In this document: in pieces, positions 24,387-35,998 of the stretch
Numbering within the stretch: the stretch's first letter is position 1
How the letters are laid out: every line of letters starts with the position of its first letter
Position numbers and translations under genes: made by a program
Assembly: GCF_022682495.2 (NCBI RefSeq)
Contig: NC_071398.1
Coordinates: 90,485,705 to 90,549,704 of the forward strand
Direction: 5' to 3'
Source of the DNA: Desmodus rotundus
Taxonomy: Eukaryota > Chordata > Mammalia > Chiroptera > Phyllostomidae
Length of the DNA stretch: 64,000 nucleotides
Notes under the pieces: model-generated
Told to the model about the DNA's origin: nothing
The model's input: only the letters and a program-made list of their open reading frames with translations
Database searches by the model: none

Positions 24387-25425
24387 AGGGCAATTGGGGA
24401 GGCAGAAAATAGATAACAGATATAATCAGTTAATCAATTTACGCTTATACTATATTCATTGACTTTTCAATGAATGCATTGACTTTTTCAAGTGAAAAAA
24501 CAACACGTGAAAAAGTTCCTGTGGGCCATTTTTCTGTGTTTTGGGCAAAGTTGCAAAATTTTATCTGAAACTACCTTCTTCATCAGGACAAGAGGGATCG
24601 AATACGCTAAGACCCGACCCACGGAGGGGCATAAAGAGTGCAACTCTGTTCACAGAACCTATGGTGCTGTGGTAGGTTCGTGCCCCGCAACATGGCAAAT
24701 CTGATACGTTTGCATTGCCTGTCTCCATCAAGGATGGGAAAAGTGTTTCATAATTATGAGCACTGTGTTAGGGGGTGCCCATTTGGACTCGACGAATGAA
24801 ATGAAATTCTCCGCTAAGAATTTTACACATACGTGTTTGGAAGAGTTTTCCACCGACTAGTTTCCAACCCTGTAAAGGTCAAACCTCACTTCTCTAGTAC
24901 CCATGTGCTCCAGTGTCGCTCACCTTCGTGCCAGAATTTGAACTCTGGTCCTGCGTCTTTGTGTTGTGAAGCTCAATGACTAGCACAGTGGGCGACAGGA
25001 GCACGCTTGCAGCCCATTCCTACACCCAGGTGGCTAGAAACAACTTTGTGTATGTGAAGTGACAGACACACACAGAAGAATGCAGGCTAAGTGTGTACCT
25101 GGCTTGACCTCCCCTTAGCAGATCCTTAAAATGCCCTTTCCCCAGGAAAGAGTCACTCCATTTTCTTTGGCATTTTTGCCTCTAGAATGTTACAAGCGTA
25201 GGACTGTCAGGTGGCCATTTCCATCTCTCTGTGAAGAAATCCTGCCAGAGAATGAAGCATATCCAAGAAAAGTAGAATTAAATTAAGTATTTCATGACAG
25301 AGAGAGATTCATTTCTGACGACATCCCTAAATTCACTTGTGACTGTAACCAAATTTAGTTTTTCAGTGACATGAGCCAAGACGTTCTCCCTTCCCTGTTT
25401 TGGCTTCACTAAACTTGAATTGTGT
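24387..25425. other. No gene recognised (unique sequence)
   Basis: Intergenic DNA without supported features. Confidence 0.55.
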
Positions 25426-25535
25426 GTCTTTTTCTGCCCTTTTTCACGGCTGCACCCTCAACTCCTAGAACTTGGCACAGGGTGGGCACTAAATAAATAC
25501 TTCTTGAGTGAATGAATGAATTGGGTTTCTGTCAC
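25425..25535 (+). mobile_element. L2 3' end
   Basis: AACTTGGCACAGGGTGGGC, then ACTAAATAAATACTTCTTGA and GTGAATGAATGAAT, the sense L2 tail. Confidence 0.7.
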
Positions 25536-25689
25536 TTTAAGCCAAAGAAAGCCTTACTAAATTGGAAGAATTAAAAAAAATAATTATAATCCAGGTAGAA
25601 TTTAAGTGCTGCTGACCCGATGTTAGAGGCAGGTTATTGATAAACACAAGGTTTCAAATGGACAGAGAGGGGGCTCTGGATACATTAGA

Positions 25690-25930
25690 AGCAAAGGCTA
25701 GAGGAAGGCATGCACTGGGCATGCTCAGAACACATGAGTGCAGTGGTCCTCTTGGGTAGTGAGCTCCTGATCAAGGGCTTGGGGATGATGCTGAGAAGGC
25801 AGGGTTAGCCCATCTCGGGGCTTTGTATGATCAGATGAAGAACTTGGAAGTTATTTTGTAGCTAGTGGGGAATCAACAGATGACTTTTAAGTGGAGAGGT
25901 GAGATGTCATCCCTTCTATGGATAGTTTCA
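25690..25930 (-). mobile_element. L2 fragment, antisense
   Basis: GGGCTTTGTATGATCAGATG, AAGAACTTGGAAGTTATTTTG and AGTGGAGAGGTGAGATGTCATC resemble inverted L2. Confidence 0.5.
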
Positions 25931-27224
25931 TTTTAACAGAAAGCCCAAAGCTTTCACCTAGAAGGATATACTTTACATAAAAAGAATTTGAGATCATAAG
26001 CAGGCTAGTAAAAGTTTTTTTGTGAAAGGACTTGCAACAGTTCTTTCAAATCACAGCATGTCGACCACTGCTATTTTACGACGAAGTCATTTTCCTATGA
26101 TAATTTAGGGTTAAATTCAGTCAGTTCTCAAAAAGCTATTTGCAACTTTTGTACTCCGAAACTAGAAAAATGAAGGCCCCCAGGGAGATAAAGGAAAGAA
26201 AAACAAGAAAAGTGAAGAAAAGGCCTGTTTTATCATGTGGAAAATTTTTTAAATGGTGAAGAAAGTATTTAAGTTTTCAGCAATGATAAAAACGATCAGA
26301 TGATTTAAAAGAGACACATCTGAAGAAGCAGAAATTGCATAAACAGCTCAAAAACCAATTGCACTTAGTTTGATTGGAGCTGATCTAAAGCAGTGGTGCT
26401 AATCTTATCCCCCGTTCCAGTAACTGGGGTTGGCTCGGGCATGTGGTCAATCTCTGCACAGTGCGATGGGGAGGGGGAGGTGACAAGGTTTTCTTTGCTA
26501 ACTTAAATAGGTGCACGGGAATAACTGTCTTCTTTGCAAGATGCTGTTTGTTATGTATGTGACACCTGGGGCTCTTACTGCCACTTTGAGACGATGAGGG
26601 GTGTGTCTTCTAAGGAAGGCAGAGCAGAAAGGTAGAAACTACCGGTGTCTTTGTTGACGCTGCTGAGGGGCTGAATGAACCAATCTCCAGACTTCCTCTA
26701 ACGTGCTCTCTGGAGATTATTGATATGTAAGCCACTTTCAGTAGGGTTTTCTTATTTGCAGCTAAAAGCAACCTCACTGATATTCGCACCTAACAGTTTT
26801 CTCTTGTGTCAAGCAATGCTCTCGGGAATGTAGAAAGATTACGGAGCACTGAAAATGTGGGTTTTCACCACAGTAATTGCTTATTTTCCTTTTCTCTATA
26901 TTATTTATATTGACTTAGTTTTGTTGGTGATGGAGGAGCAAAGCCTCACTTCTTCTTTCCTTTAGACTGTGAGAGAGCCAAGACGTCAAACACCTGGATG
27001 ATGAGACGCTCACTCATGCGTCCAATGATCCAGATGTTTGGTTTTGAAAATGAAACATTTGGGACAGAGCCACGCTTTCCCTTTTCAGCTGTATTTTGGC
27101 ATTATAGAGAAACCGCTATTAAGCAAAACCAGGAAGAAAGGATTTACATAAGAAATAGGATCTCCCAACAGCATGGCTGGCCAGCTGCCCTGCCTGTATA
27201 TGGCAAGTAACTCATTTTTTCAGT
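25931..27224. other. No gene recognised (unique sequence)
   Basis: AT-rich intergenic DNA without supported features. Confidence 0.55.
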
Positions 27225-27720
27225 CACTCAAAAAATGGGATATCTGCTATGGGCAAGTCATGGTGTTATAGGGTTGCAATTATATATGACTTCATATACA
27301 TTAACTATTACTTTATAGACTGAGAGACAGCCTTTGCCTTCCAGGAACACACAGTGTAGTGGTGAGCAGAGGCTGACGTCATAGAGGTTGGTAAGGTGTT
27401 AGTGGGCATATGGGAAAGGGAGCTTCCTGCCATTCACTCATCCAATACATATTCACAGTAGGGACCTTGGCTGGTCCCTACTCTTGCAGAGCTTAGAATC
27501 TAGAGAGAAAGGCACGAATGTATGAACACAGAAGTAAACACACAGTTATAAATGCAGATACTGCGATGAAAAACGAGTACCGTGCTACAGAGAGAGTGGC
27601 TGGGATGGTGTAATTTACTTTGGCGGGGGAGGGTCAGGCAAGGACTGTTTGTCTGTCTGTCAGGCAAAGACCTTTTGCAATGTCTGAGGGTGTGACATTT
27701 AAACTGAGACCTGAGGGGTG
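27225..27720 (-). mobile_element. L2 fragment, antisense
   Basis: CTGCTATGGGCAAGTCATGG, CTTTGCCTTCCAGGAACACAC and, later, TCTTGCAGAGCTTAGAATCTAG and GTGACATTTAAACTGAGACC, matching inverted L2 3' UTR, probably in two overlapping pieces. Confidence 0.6.
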
Positions 27721-27875
27721 AGTGGGAGTGAGCATGATGAAGTTTGGGGGGGAGGGGGAGGGAAGGTTAGAAAAGCCCTCTTACAGGCTATGGCACTGCA
27801 GTTGGATTTCAGAAGTCAGAGGAGTGTGGCAGAAGTGTAGCTATGTGCATGTAGCAAAGACCGTAAGGAATGCAG

Positions 27876-28193
27876 GGGGCCCCTGGGAACATGGGCTTGA
27901 ACTGCTTGGGTCCACTCGCATGGAAACTTTCTCAGTAAATATTATAAATGTGTTTTCTCTTCCTTATGATCTTCTTAATCACCCTTTCTTGTTTCTAGCT
28001 TGCCAGAATGCCGTGTATAACACGTACGACACACTAAATATGTGCTCATTGCCTACTAGAGTTATTGGTAAGACTTCCTGTCAACAATAGGCTATCAGTT
28101 AAGTTTGGGGGGAATCAAAAGTTATACCTGGGTTTTCAGCTGTGTGGGGGTTGGTGCCCCTAACCCCTATGTTGTGCAAGGGCCAACTGTGTA
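27876..28193. mobile_element. Tigger/MER2-like DNA transposon
   Basis: GGGCTTGAACTGCTTGGGTCC at the left and TAACCCCTATGTTGTGCAAG, GGCCAACTGTG at the right are the diverged terminal repeats. The interior has TTCCTTATGATCTTCTTAATC and GGCTATCAGTTAAGTTTGGG. Non-autonomous and inactive. Confidence 0.75.
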
Positions 28194-28758
28194 TCGAAAT
28201 GAGAACAGGATATGATCTCTGAGTAATGGGATTGTGTATGCTTTTAATTTTCTTGTTTGTTTTTCTTTATTTACTATATTTTCTCTACACTTTTGTAATA
28301 AAATAGTTTACTTTAAACGGTCATCATACAAGGAAAGAGTGTTTTCAAACAGACAATGATGAGGTCGAGTTGGGGGGGTGTGGTCAGGAGAGGTGGGCGA
28401 GCTGGAATATTTAAATAACTGCTAGTTACTTGTAGCTTCTCACACCTGCAGCGCGTGCAGTGGGGGGGGAGGGAGGTGAGACAGAAAAGCGGGCAGGAGG
28501 CCAGGTCGGGCGGGACCTTGTCAGGAAGGGTTTCAAGTCCACCCTGCAGTCAATGGAGTAGGTGATCAGAGCTGTTTTTAGAGACGCCCCCTGGGCCACC
28601 GTGGGAGATATGTGGGACACTGCAGTTGTCAAGGTGAGCAATGGTGGCGGGAGCAGGGCAAGGAAACTTTTATTTTTTTAAAGCAACACGTTCAGTGGAG
28701 TGACCGGAGGTTTATTCACTGCTGTTCTCCATGACTTGTTGTGAATTTGGCAATTCTT

Positions 28759-28960
28759 TTTTTTTTTTTTAAAGATTTTATTTCTTTATTTTTAGAGAGA
28801 GAGAAAGAGAGGGAGAGAAATGTCAGTGTGTTCACGTGCCCCCTTCTGGGCACCTGGCCTGCAACCCAGGCATGTTCCCCAACTAGGAATTGAACTGGTG
28901 AATTGAACTTTTGGTTTGCAGGCTGGCACCCAATCCACTGAGTCACACCAGCCAGGGCTA
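28759..28960 (-). mobile_element. VES-type SINE, antisense
   Basis: T-run then AAAGATTTTATTTCTTTATT, AGAGAGAGAAAGAGAGGG, GCAACCCAGGCATGTTCCCC and CTGAGTCACACCAGCCAGGG. Flanked by AATTTGGCAATTCTT (28744-28758) and AATTTGGAAGTTCTT (28961-28975), a 15-bp target duplication with two differences. Confidence 0.92.
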
Positions 28961-28975
28961 AATTTGGAAGTTCTT

Positions 28976-29839
28976 GTCTGGATAGACCAATGTGGCTGAG
29001 TTGACTGATTCAAGTATCAGCTTCAAATGATTAATTTGACTGGCCTGATGTTAAATAACTGGGTGGGTAAAATTCTTTGTATCTCAGGGTACTACAACCC
29101 CAGTCTGTTTAACCGTCATCTTCACCATGGGTCCTGCATGGATCCTAAGAGGACAAGACCACCTGTCCTTTTTTGACCCCAGTGAGAGATCAGACAGAGG
29201 GACAGTCTGTAGAATGATTGATCGATTTCCTCAGACACAAGTTCTGCTGAAATAGAAACTATCATTATTGTTTGCTCTGATACCAACGTTCTGTGCAGGT
29301 TTTAATTTTGTCTGTTCTTTTCAAACCACATTTGAGGTCTCCATGGCTACTAAAGAAGAACAGAAGGAAAAAAAAAAGCTACTGTGTTGGAATATTCTAA
29401 ATGGTGTTGTTTATTATGAAATGTGGATATTTTAAAGGATGCCCACATTTTAAAAAGGTATAAAAACTGTTCAGATGGTGTTCCGAGCCAGGAACATTTT
29501 TCTGTTCTAGCCATGGGTGACATGGGAACACACTGAAAAGATGTATCAATAAGGACTCTAGAGGCAGACTAAAAAGGTGGCTGGATTTCCTGGTAGGATT
29601 CAGATACAACTTGATAATTGTTTACTAGGGAAGGGTCTGGGCTCTCTGCAACCTGAGTCATAAGGTCAAGTGTGACCGTGGGTTGACATCCAAGTAGCTG
29701 TATAAGTTTACATTCTGAACTCCTGAGTGAAACCTTCAGGAAAAGCTATCACATATCCACGAGTCCTTCGTGGGTGTATGAATTCACGATTGGGACATAA
29801 TGACAAGTAAGCACCTTTTGCAAGAGGCAATAAGTGTAT
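28976..29839. other. No gene recognised (unique sequence)
   Basis: Intergenic DNA without supported features. Confidence 0.55.
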
Positions 29840-30055
29840 CTGAGGCTTTGCACTTGGATTTATTTCCAGCTCTACCACTTACTATCTGTATGACCTTGGA
29901 CAAGTCCCTCAATACCCCAGACTTAAATTTCCTCGCCTGTTAAAGGGGAGTAACAAAGCCCACCCAGCAGGCTTGTTGTACGGGAATACATAAGGTAACA
30001 TGTATAAAGTACCCGGCATTTAATAAACTCTTTAATTTAATCGTTACCCTTACTG
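29840..30055 (+). mobile_element. MIR SINE
   Basis: TTTATTTCCAGCTCTACCAC, TACTATCTGTATGACCTTGG, ACAAGTCCCTCAATACCC and GGCATTTAATAAACTC mark a near full-length sense MIR. Confidence 0.8.
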
Positions 30056-30980
30056 GTGTTATGATATGTAGTTTTCGACCGCAGACAGCTATGCGTGCAG
30101 CTGCACAAGAATTTGGATTTCTGAACATCACACAGATGGTGGTGGAAACAAAGGAGGGAAAAGAGGATTGACCTGTGGGAAGCCCGAGTTAGGGATTCCT
30201 GGTGCTCAAGCAGCTGAGTTCCCAGGCCCTGGGCAGCGCTAGAGGTTTTTTGGAACTTACCAACATTGGGGCCACCATATTCCTGGTGTCTGTGCAGAGG
30301 CCAAGTGCTCTGCCGACAGAGTTTAGGGCAATGCCAGGCTGCGGGCACGTCACTTAGCTAGACAGTCCTTCAGCTCAAGGCGGGGCCAGTGCTGGCGGAC
30401 CCCTGTCCACCGAGTAGCTGTCTTGATATTTGTCACTGGTGTGTGTTCCCAGGCACATCCCAGTCCTCCTTTCCTCCCTCCTGGGTCTTGTCCTAGTCAG
30501 GTGCTCTGCTTCCAGTCAGGTACCCAGACAGTGTCCTATTTTGGTCCTCATTCTAAGGAGAGCAAACCTCTGCAAAGGTAAAGCATTTGCTGACAAGGTG
30601 GGACCCGTGTCACTTCAAAGAGGACGCTCAGAAACTGGAAGAATGACATTTTAATGGCAGAATAATAAGCGATAGGTTGATGTGTAGGGTTAGGGTCTCT
30701 GGCTGGCATTTATGATCGGAATATGTCACAGTGCAGCGGCCACACTTCCTGTTCAGAAGGCTTTGCCAAAAATAGGGTGTGAGTGGAGTTGGTTCACCCT
30801 CACGGGGCTGCCCTGAATACATTGTCCATGTCTGTACCTCCAAGTCTCTGTGTTTCTCCAGACCCCGCCTTTCCTGGGACCTGAACATGAAGTTTTTCTG
30901 TCTTTCTGGGGGCCGTCTTGTTGGCTGTTGTCCAGAGTTGTCCAGAGTTGAATTCTTTTGCTTGCAACCAAGAGCTGTAG
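30056..30980. other. No gene recognised (unique sequence)
   Basis: Intergenic DNA without supported features. Confidence 0.55.
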
Positions 30981-30984
30981 GTGT

Positions 30985-31130
30985 TTCACATTTATGTGAC
31001 CACAGACCGTAAGGGACAGGTGATTTTTATTATCCCTATTCTAAAGATGAGGATCTGAGGCAAAAAAAAAAAAAAGTTAAGTTTGCCTGAGTTCACAAAG
31101 CAAGTCAGGGGCAGTGGTGAGATTTGAAAA
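30985..31130 (-). mobile_element. MIR SINE, antisense, with A13 run
   Basis: TTATTATCCCTATTCTAAAG, ATGAGGATCTGAGGCA and CACAAAGCAAGTCAGGGGC; the element is interrupted by a run of 13 A. Confidence 0.65.
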
Positions 31131-32600
31131 AATATTTCACAACAGTCTGTAACTAAGTGTCCTTCTCTTAAAGACCTGGCATAGATAGCTTGTCAGAACT
31201 TTGAGTCCCAGCGAGATGGGGGTGTGCCTATGAGACGCAGTGCTATCCAGTGGCAGAGATCCTGGTATGTCGCCTGGTCTCTGCTCATCAGCCTTTGGCC
31301 CTCTGGGGTAACTGACAGTTCTCCACGAGCTCAGGAAACTCCGATCCTGGGTTCTAAGGATGATTAGGTGTGAGGGGCCATATCGATGCAGACCACACTT
31401 AGAGAGAGAAAGGTTGCCGTCTCCAGAGGGCTCTGAGGAGTTGGAGACCAAGTCCGAAGAGTGTGTTTGTGTGTATGAGTGTACTTCGCAGATCAGATTC
31501 TTGAGTCTTTTGAGTCTTTTCCCTTGTAAGTACTTATGCCTGGGCTTTGCTGAGTGAACTAGGTGAGGGTGGAGGTGATGAAACCCTAAGTTTTCCCACC
31601 AAGGAGTAAGACACATAAAACTGGGAAAGAAAGAGAAAGGTAGACAATGTCCTAGAAGGGACAAAACCCCCTGCATACACACAGAAGCTTGTCTGCAGAA
31701 GTAAGAGGAAAATCAGAACAAAGAAGAGCTAGTAAAACCTAAGAAAGAAAGGAAGAGAAGAAGGTGTGTGAAAAACAAGCAAAGGCACTTCAGGTGGGTC
31801 ACTCTTTCTAGGTCAAAGATGGCAGCGTCCTGTGCAGCGATTCTTCCGCTGCCTACTCTTTGCCTGCCTAGGGCTGCCGTGCGGCAGTGAGCAGAGGTTG
31901 GGAGTAGCAATGTCTCCTTGGATGTTCAGAGGTCACCACCTCAGGCCTGTGGTGAGAGAGGAAGTGGTTTCCTGCTGACACCCAGCTCTGGAGCAGGGGG
32001 TGAGAGCTGTTGGTAGCTCTGAGGCCTGTTCCCCACTGAGGCTCAAACTTACCCCCCCCCAGACTTCGCAGCCTGTGGTTCTTAGCAGGGTCCGAGGGCC
32101 TCGGTGCAGAGGGACACGATTGGCCTCTGTGTGGAGCCGGCCGGGTGGCTGGAGTGATGGAGTTGGGCTAAGACACACAGAGCTAAAATTATCCTGCCCT
32201 TATTTCTGCAGCTGAAAGGCACATACTGTGAGTCATGGGTATTATGCTGTCAGGCCACTGATGGCTTCAAACCCTTGTCTGAGCCATAATTTCCTCTTGG
32301 GGTGGGAGCCCAGGCACGCCTCCATAGAGAGGGCTGTTTTCAGCTCAGGGCGGACAGTGGCCGCGAGCCAGGTGTGTCTGTCTCTCCTTCACGCCTCCCC
32401 TTGAAGGATACCATAGGGCCCAGGCCAGGGTGTCCTTCCCACTACAACCTGGGAGGTGGAATGGGCATGAATTCTTTTGTCAAGCCCCATTGTTCAGGAA
32501 AAGGCTGGAGGGGAAGACACAGAGCGGCAGGCAGACCATTCAGCGCTGCTTCCACCCGGCCAGCTCTCCTGCCCAAGGGTAGCTGCTGCTGAGCCTACTG
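31131..32600. other. No gene recognised (unique sequence)
   Basis: Intergenic DNA. The 181-codon minus-strand frame at 31137-31682 has no recognisable domain or splice context and is judged chance. Confidence 0.55.
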
Positions 32601-32604
32601 GTGA

Positions 32605-32790
32605 AGCATCTGGAGTCAGGCTGCCTTGGCTGAATTCCAGCCACACTGCCTATAAGCCATGTGTCCTAGATTAACCTCACTAAGCCTTAGTTTTATCATC
32701 AGACAGTGATAAATTCACCTTATGGGTGGTTGGGATGGTCAAAAGCTTAGCACCATGCTGGCACATAGAAGTTATTTAATAGATGTTACT
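32605..32790 (+). mobile_element. MIR SINE
   Basis: CATCTGGAGTCAGGCTGCC, GCCATGTGTCCTAGATTAAC, CTAAGCCTTAGTTTTATCATC and CTGGCACATAGAAGTTATTT. Confidence 0.75.
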
Positions 32791-33003
32791 TATTGATAAT
32801 GATGGTAACCAGATAGTTGTCTTAGGTGCTTCTGCCTTCGGGCTTTTCTTTGCCACAGCGTGGAAATTATCTGGTCCCATAATAGGGGTTATTAGGATGA
32901 TTCTTCTGATGAGGCGGTAGCAGGGTTGGGGCAGGGGGAGTAGCGTGTGGGAGGGCAGGAAAAGGGGGAAGGATGGCTTGACAAGTATTAAAATCAAATT
33001 CTT

Positions 33004-33212
33004 TTAAAAAAAGATTTGTATTTATTTATTTTTAAAGAGAAAGGAAAGGAGGGAGAAAGAGAGGGAGAGAAACATTGATTGGGTGCCTTTCATATGAGCC
33101 TTGAACAGGGACTGAACCTGCAACCCAGGCATGTGCCCTGACTAGGGATAGAACTACTGACCTTTTGCTTTGCAGGATGATGCCCAACCAACTGAGCCAC
33201 CCTGGTCAGGGG
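33004..33212 (-). mobile_element. VES-type SINE, antisense
   Basis: Tail AAAAAAAGATTTGTATTTAT, body GGAGGGAGAAAGAGAGGGAG, head CCAACTGAGCCACCCTGGTC. A perfect 15-bp duplication, TAAAATCAAATTCTT, flanks it (32989-33003 and 33213-33227). Confidence 0.95.
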
Positions 33213-33227
33213 TAAAATCAAATTCTT

Positions 33228-35150
33228 GACGCTCTGGGCACACCCTGTCTGGCTTCAGACTTGGATTTTGACTTGCAAGTTCAAAGCCAAGCTCAAACGG
33301 CCAGTGTTCTTAGAAAGTTGGCTCAAACCACAGTTGATTCAGTGTTCTTAGTGGGCAGGAGGCCATGGACCAGCTCTGAGCTAAGCAGAGTAGAAAAGGT
33401 TGCTTTGCCTCTTCAGCCTCCTCCATTGCGGCCCCTTTTACATCGAGGTAGTTGTACCTTGATGCCATGTGGGGTCTTCACCTTCTCTTCTTCTTCATAT
33501 CTATACCTGGTTTTAGAAAGAGATCTGAAACAAATTCACACAGAGAGGTAAATCACTGACAGTTAGCTCTTCAGGGGAATTTGGATTTTGATATAAAATT
33601 ATACATTTCTACATTCCTTTTAAGAGTGAAGAGGCATTCTGGGGGCACCTGGTCTCCCTCCTTAGGGGGTTAATTCTCTCCTCGGTAGCTCAGCTCTAGC
33701 AGGTGGTGTGATCAGCTCCAGTTGAACAGGAGAGCCAAGGTATGGCCCTGATTTACAAGATATATTTCTGAAAAGTTTCTCAGTGATATTGGGACACTGA
33801 ATCCCATTTCCTTTCTCCCCAACTTTCTCCCAACGTACTTCAGTTGTAGGAGAAGCTATTCAAGTATGTAGCTGCTTTTCCCTTGCTGAGTCAGGGGGAC
33901 GAGAGGCATTAGTTGCTTGTACACAATGCAGATGTTTACTCTTTCGTGAGTACTGATTCAGTGAATATTATGGGGTCATTTTTTCAGGCTTTCTGCTTCA
34001 TGCTCACCCACATCAGTCCTTTTTGCTCTAGATAGGATAGCATTTTGGTTTTTTTTTTAAACTGTGACCGAGAGTAAGAGTATACGTAACGTCTGTGTCC
34101 TTTCACATAAGAGTACTCACCCTTACTATGTGTAAAAAACTTTGACCCCAGACACGGAGCCCATCGGTTTCAGAGGTCACTCGCAGTTAGGAGGCCAGAA
34201 CTCCTGTCTGTACCTGGCTTGCACATGCACAAACTAGTACACGGGCTGGGACAGCCTCTGACCACGGTGCAGAGAATGGCCGTGCTGGCCCTCGGGAAGC
34301 CTTGCTGGAGGTGCCTCTGGGAGCTCCTCACTCGTCCCTAGCATGAAGCCACCCTCTCTCCCAGCAGTATATCAAGGATGTCTTGGGTTTGAGATGGTCT
34401 CCCAGAAGTGTGGTGTTGACGGTGGGTCTGGGAGTCACACCCAGCAAGGGACACGCACATAATCCACATCACCAGTTCTTCTTGTCGTAATGGAAATGGC
34501 ATTAGAGAGAGGGAGAGAGAGAGAGAGAGAGCAGGAACTCGTTTTTGTGGGAGAATCTGCCTGGAGGGTTAGTTCCAGGGAGCTACACTTTTGTCCCACT
34601 TTGCATATGGGTCCGAGATGGTCCCAGTCCTTTTCCTTGTTTTCCCAAGTTGGCACCTGTTTCTTCTGTGCATGGCTGGATTGGGGAGGGCGCCTGCCCT
34701 GTGAGGGGTGGTGGAACACGGATGCCAAGCACGGGGATAAAAACAGAAAGGCAGGCTGGGACGGGCTTGCCCGGGAATGGTTTAACTGAGGACAATGTGC
34801 GACATTCCCCATGTGCTTCCTCAGTGATTAAGTCATCAGTAAATTCAGACATGCAGTCTCAAGAGGAAACCCGTCCAATCCATTACCTTGCATGCTCGTG
34901 CACCCTGGGAGGTGATTCTTCTGCTCTCATGTGCAGGGTGAGAATGTTGTATTTTGTACAGGCAGAGAAACATGGAAAATTGAGGTATGGTTACTGGGGG
35001 AATCACTATTTATCTGAGTCCTATTAGATCAAAAGCCGCCAGGGCCCAGTGGATATTTGGGCTAAAAACAATGCTATTTAGGCTCACATGAAAAGCTATT
35101 GTGAAATCTCAACTGTGTATAGGTGAAGTCTTTGTAGTTTCTTCCTAAGA
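33228..35150. other. No gene recognised; GA microsatellite
   Basis: Intergenic DNA. A (GA)n tract lies at 34504-34531. Open frames up to 160 codons near 34.5-35.0 kb have no recognisable family. Confidence 0.55.
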
Positions 35151-35154
35151 AGAT

Positions 35155-35275
35155 GGCAAATTTCTCCAGGGCAGAGACTGTACCTCATTCCTGCTTTCTA
35201 TCTCCTGAAAACCAAGTGCTGTACTCTACCATTTCTAGCCGTTCACTAAATCTTTGTTCAGTGAATGGTCTACCT
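35155..35275 (+). mobile_element. L2 3' end
   Basis: TCTCCAGGGCAGAGACTGTA, CCTCATTCCTGCTTTCTATC and CACTAAATCTTTGTTCAGTG. Confidence 0.65.
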
Positions 35276-35524
35276 CCCACAAACTGTTGTCTCACGTCAG
35301 CTTCTCTCCACACTCAGCCTACTCCGTGAACTGCTCCCTGACTTCCCAGGCAATGGGTGCCGAGAAACTGCAAACAAAATATCATTAGGAAGGTAAATCT
35401 ACTTAGAAAAAAATGCCCACATATAAACAAAGAATCATGCAGAATCCACAGCCCCGTGCTGGCCCAATTTTTATAGATAATCAGGTTATAGTTGATATTG
35501 GTTCTCTCTTTCTACTTCATTTTT

Positions 35525-35741
35525 AAAAATTAAAATTTTTTTATCTACTTATTTTCAGAAAGAGGGGAAGGGAGGGAGAAAGAGAGGGAGAGAAACATTG
35601 ACGTGAGAGAGAAACCGCCTCCCGCATGTGCCCCAAACAGGGACCAAACCCGCAAGCCAGACTTGTGCCCTGACTGGGAACCAAACCAGTGACCCTTCAC
35701 TTTGTGGAACGACCAACCAACTGAGCCACACTGGCCAGGGC
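35525..35741 (-). mobile_element. VES-type SINE, antisense
   Basis: AGAGGGGAAGGGAGGGAGAA, ACTTGTGCCCTGACTGGGAA and CTGAGCCACACTGGCCAGGG. A short CATTTTT duplication probably flanks it. Inserted next to an L1 fragment. Confidence 0.9.
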
Positions 35742-35755
35742 ATTTTTTCTTAATT

Positions 35756-35998
35756 AAAAAAAAAATTCAATTACAGTTTACTTTCAAAATTATTTTGTGT
35801 TAGTTTCAGGTGTACAGTGTAGTGGTGAGACAATTAGACATTCTACATTCTACAAAGGATTCTTCCCTGCCATATTTCCAATACTCGCTTGCACCATGCA
35901 TAGTTATTACGATATTATTGACCATATTCCCTATGCCGTACTTTACATCCCCATGATGATTTTGTAACTACCAATCTACTTCTCAACCAATTCCCCAA
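35756..35998. mobile_element. LINE-1 fragment
   Basis: ATTTTGTGTTAGTTTCAGGTG, ACCATGCATAGTTATTACGA, CCATATTCCCTATGCCGTAC and TTTGTAACTACCAATCTAC form a common L1-derived sequence. Orientation is left open. Confidence 0.7.

Noticed and set aside
31137..31682. 181-codon minus-strand open frame
   Set aside because: No family signature and no supporting context.
32338..32360. REST/NRSE-like TTCAGC...GGACAG
   Set aside because: The half-sites are spaced two bases too far apart for the canonical site and the flanking bases do not match.
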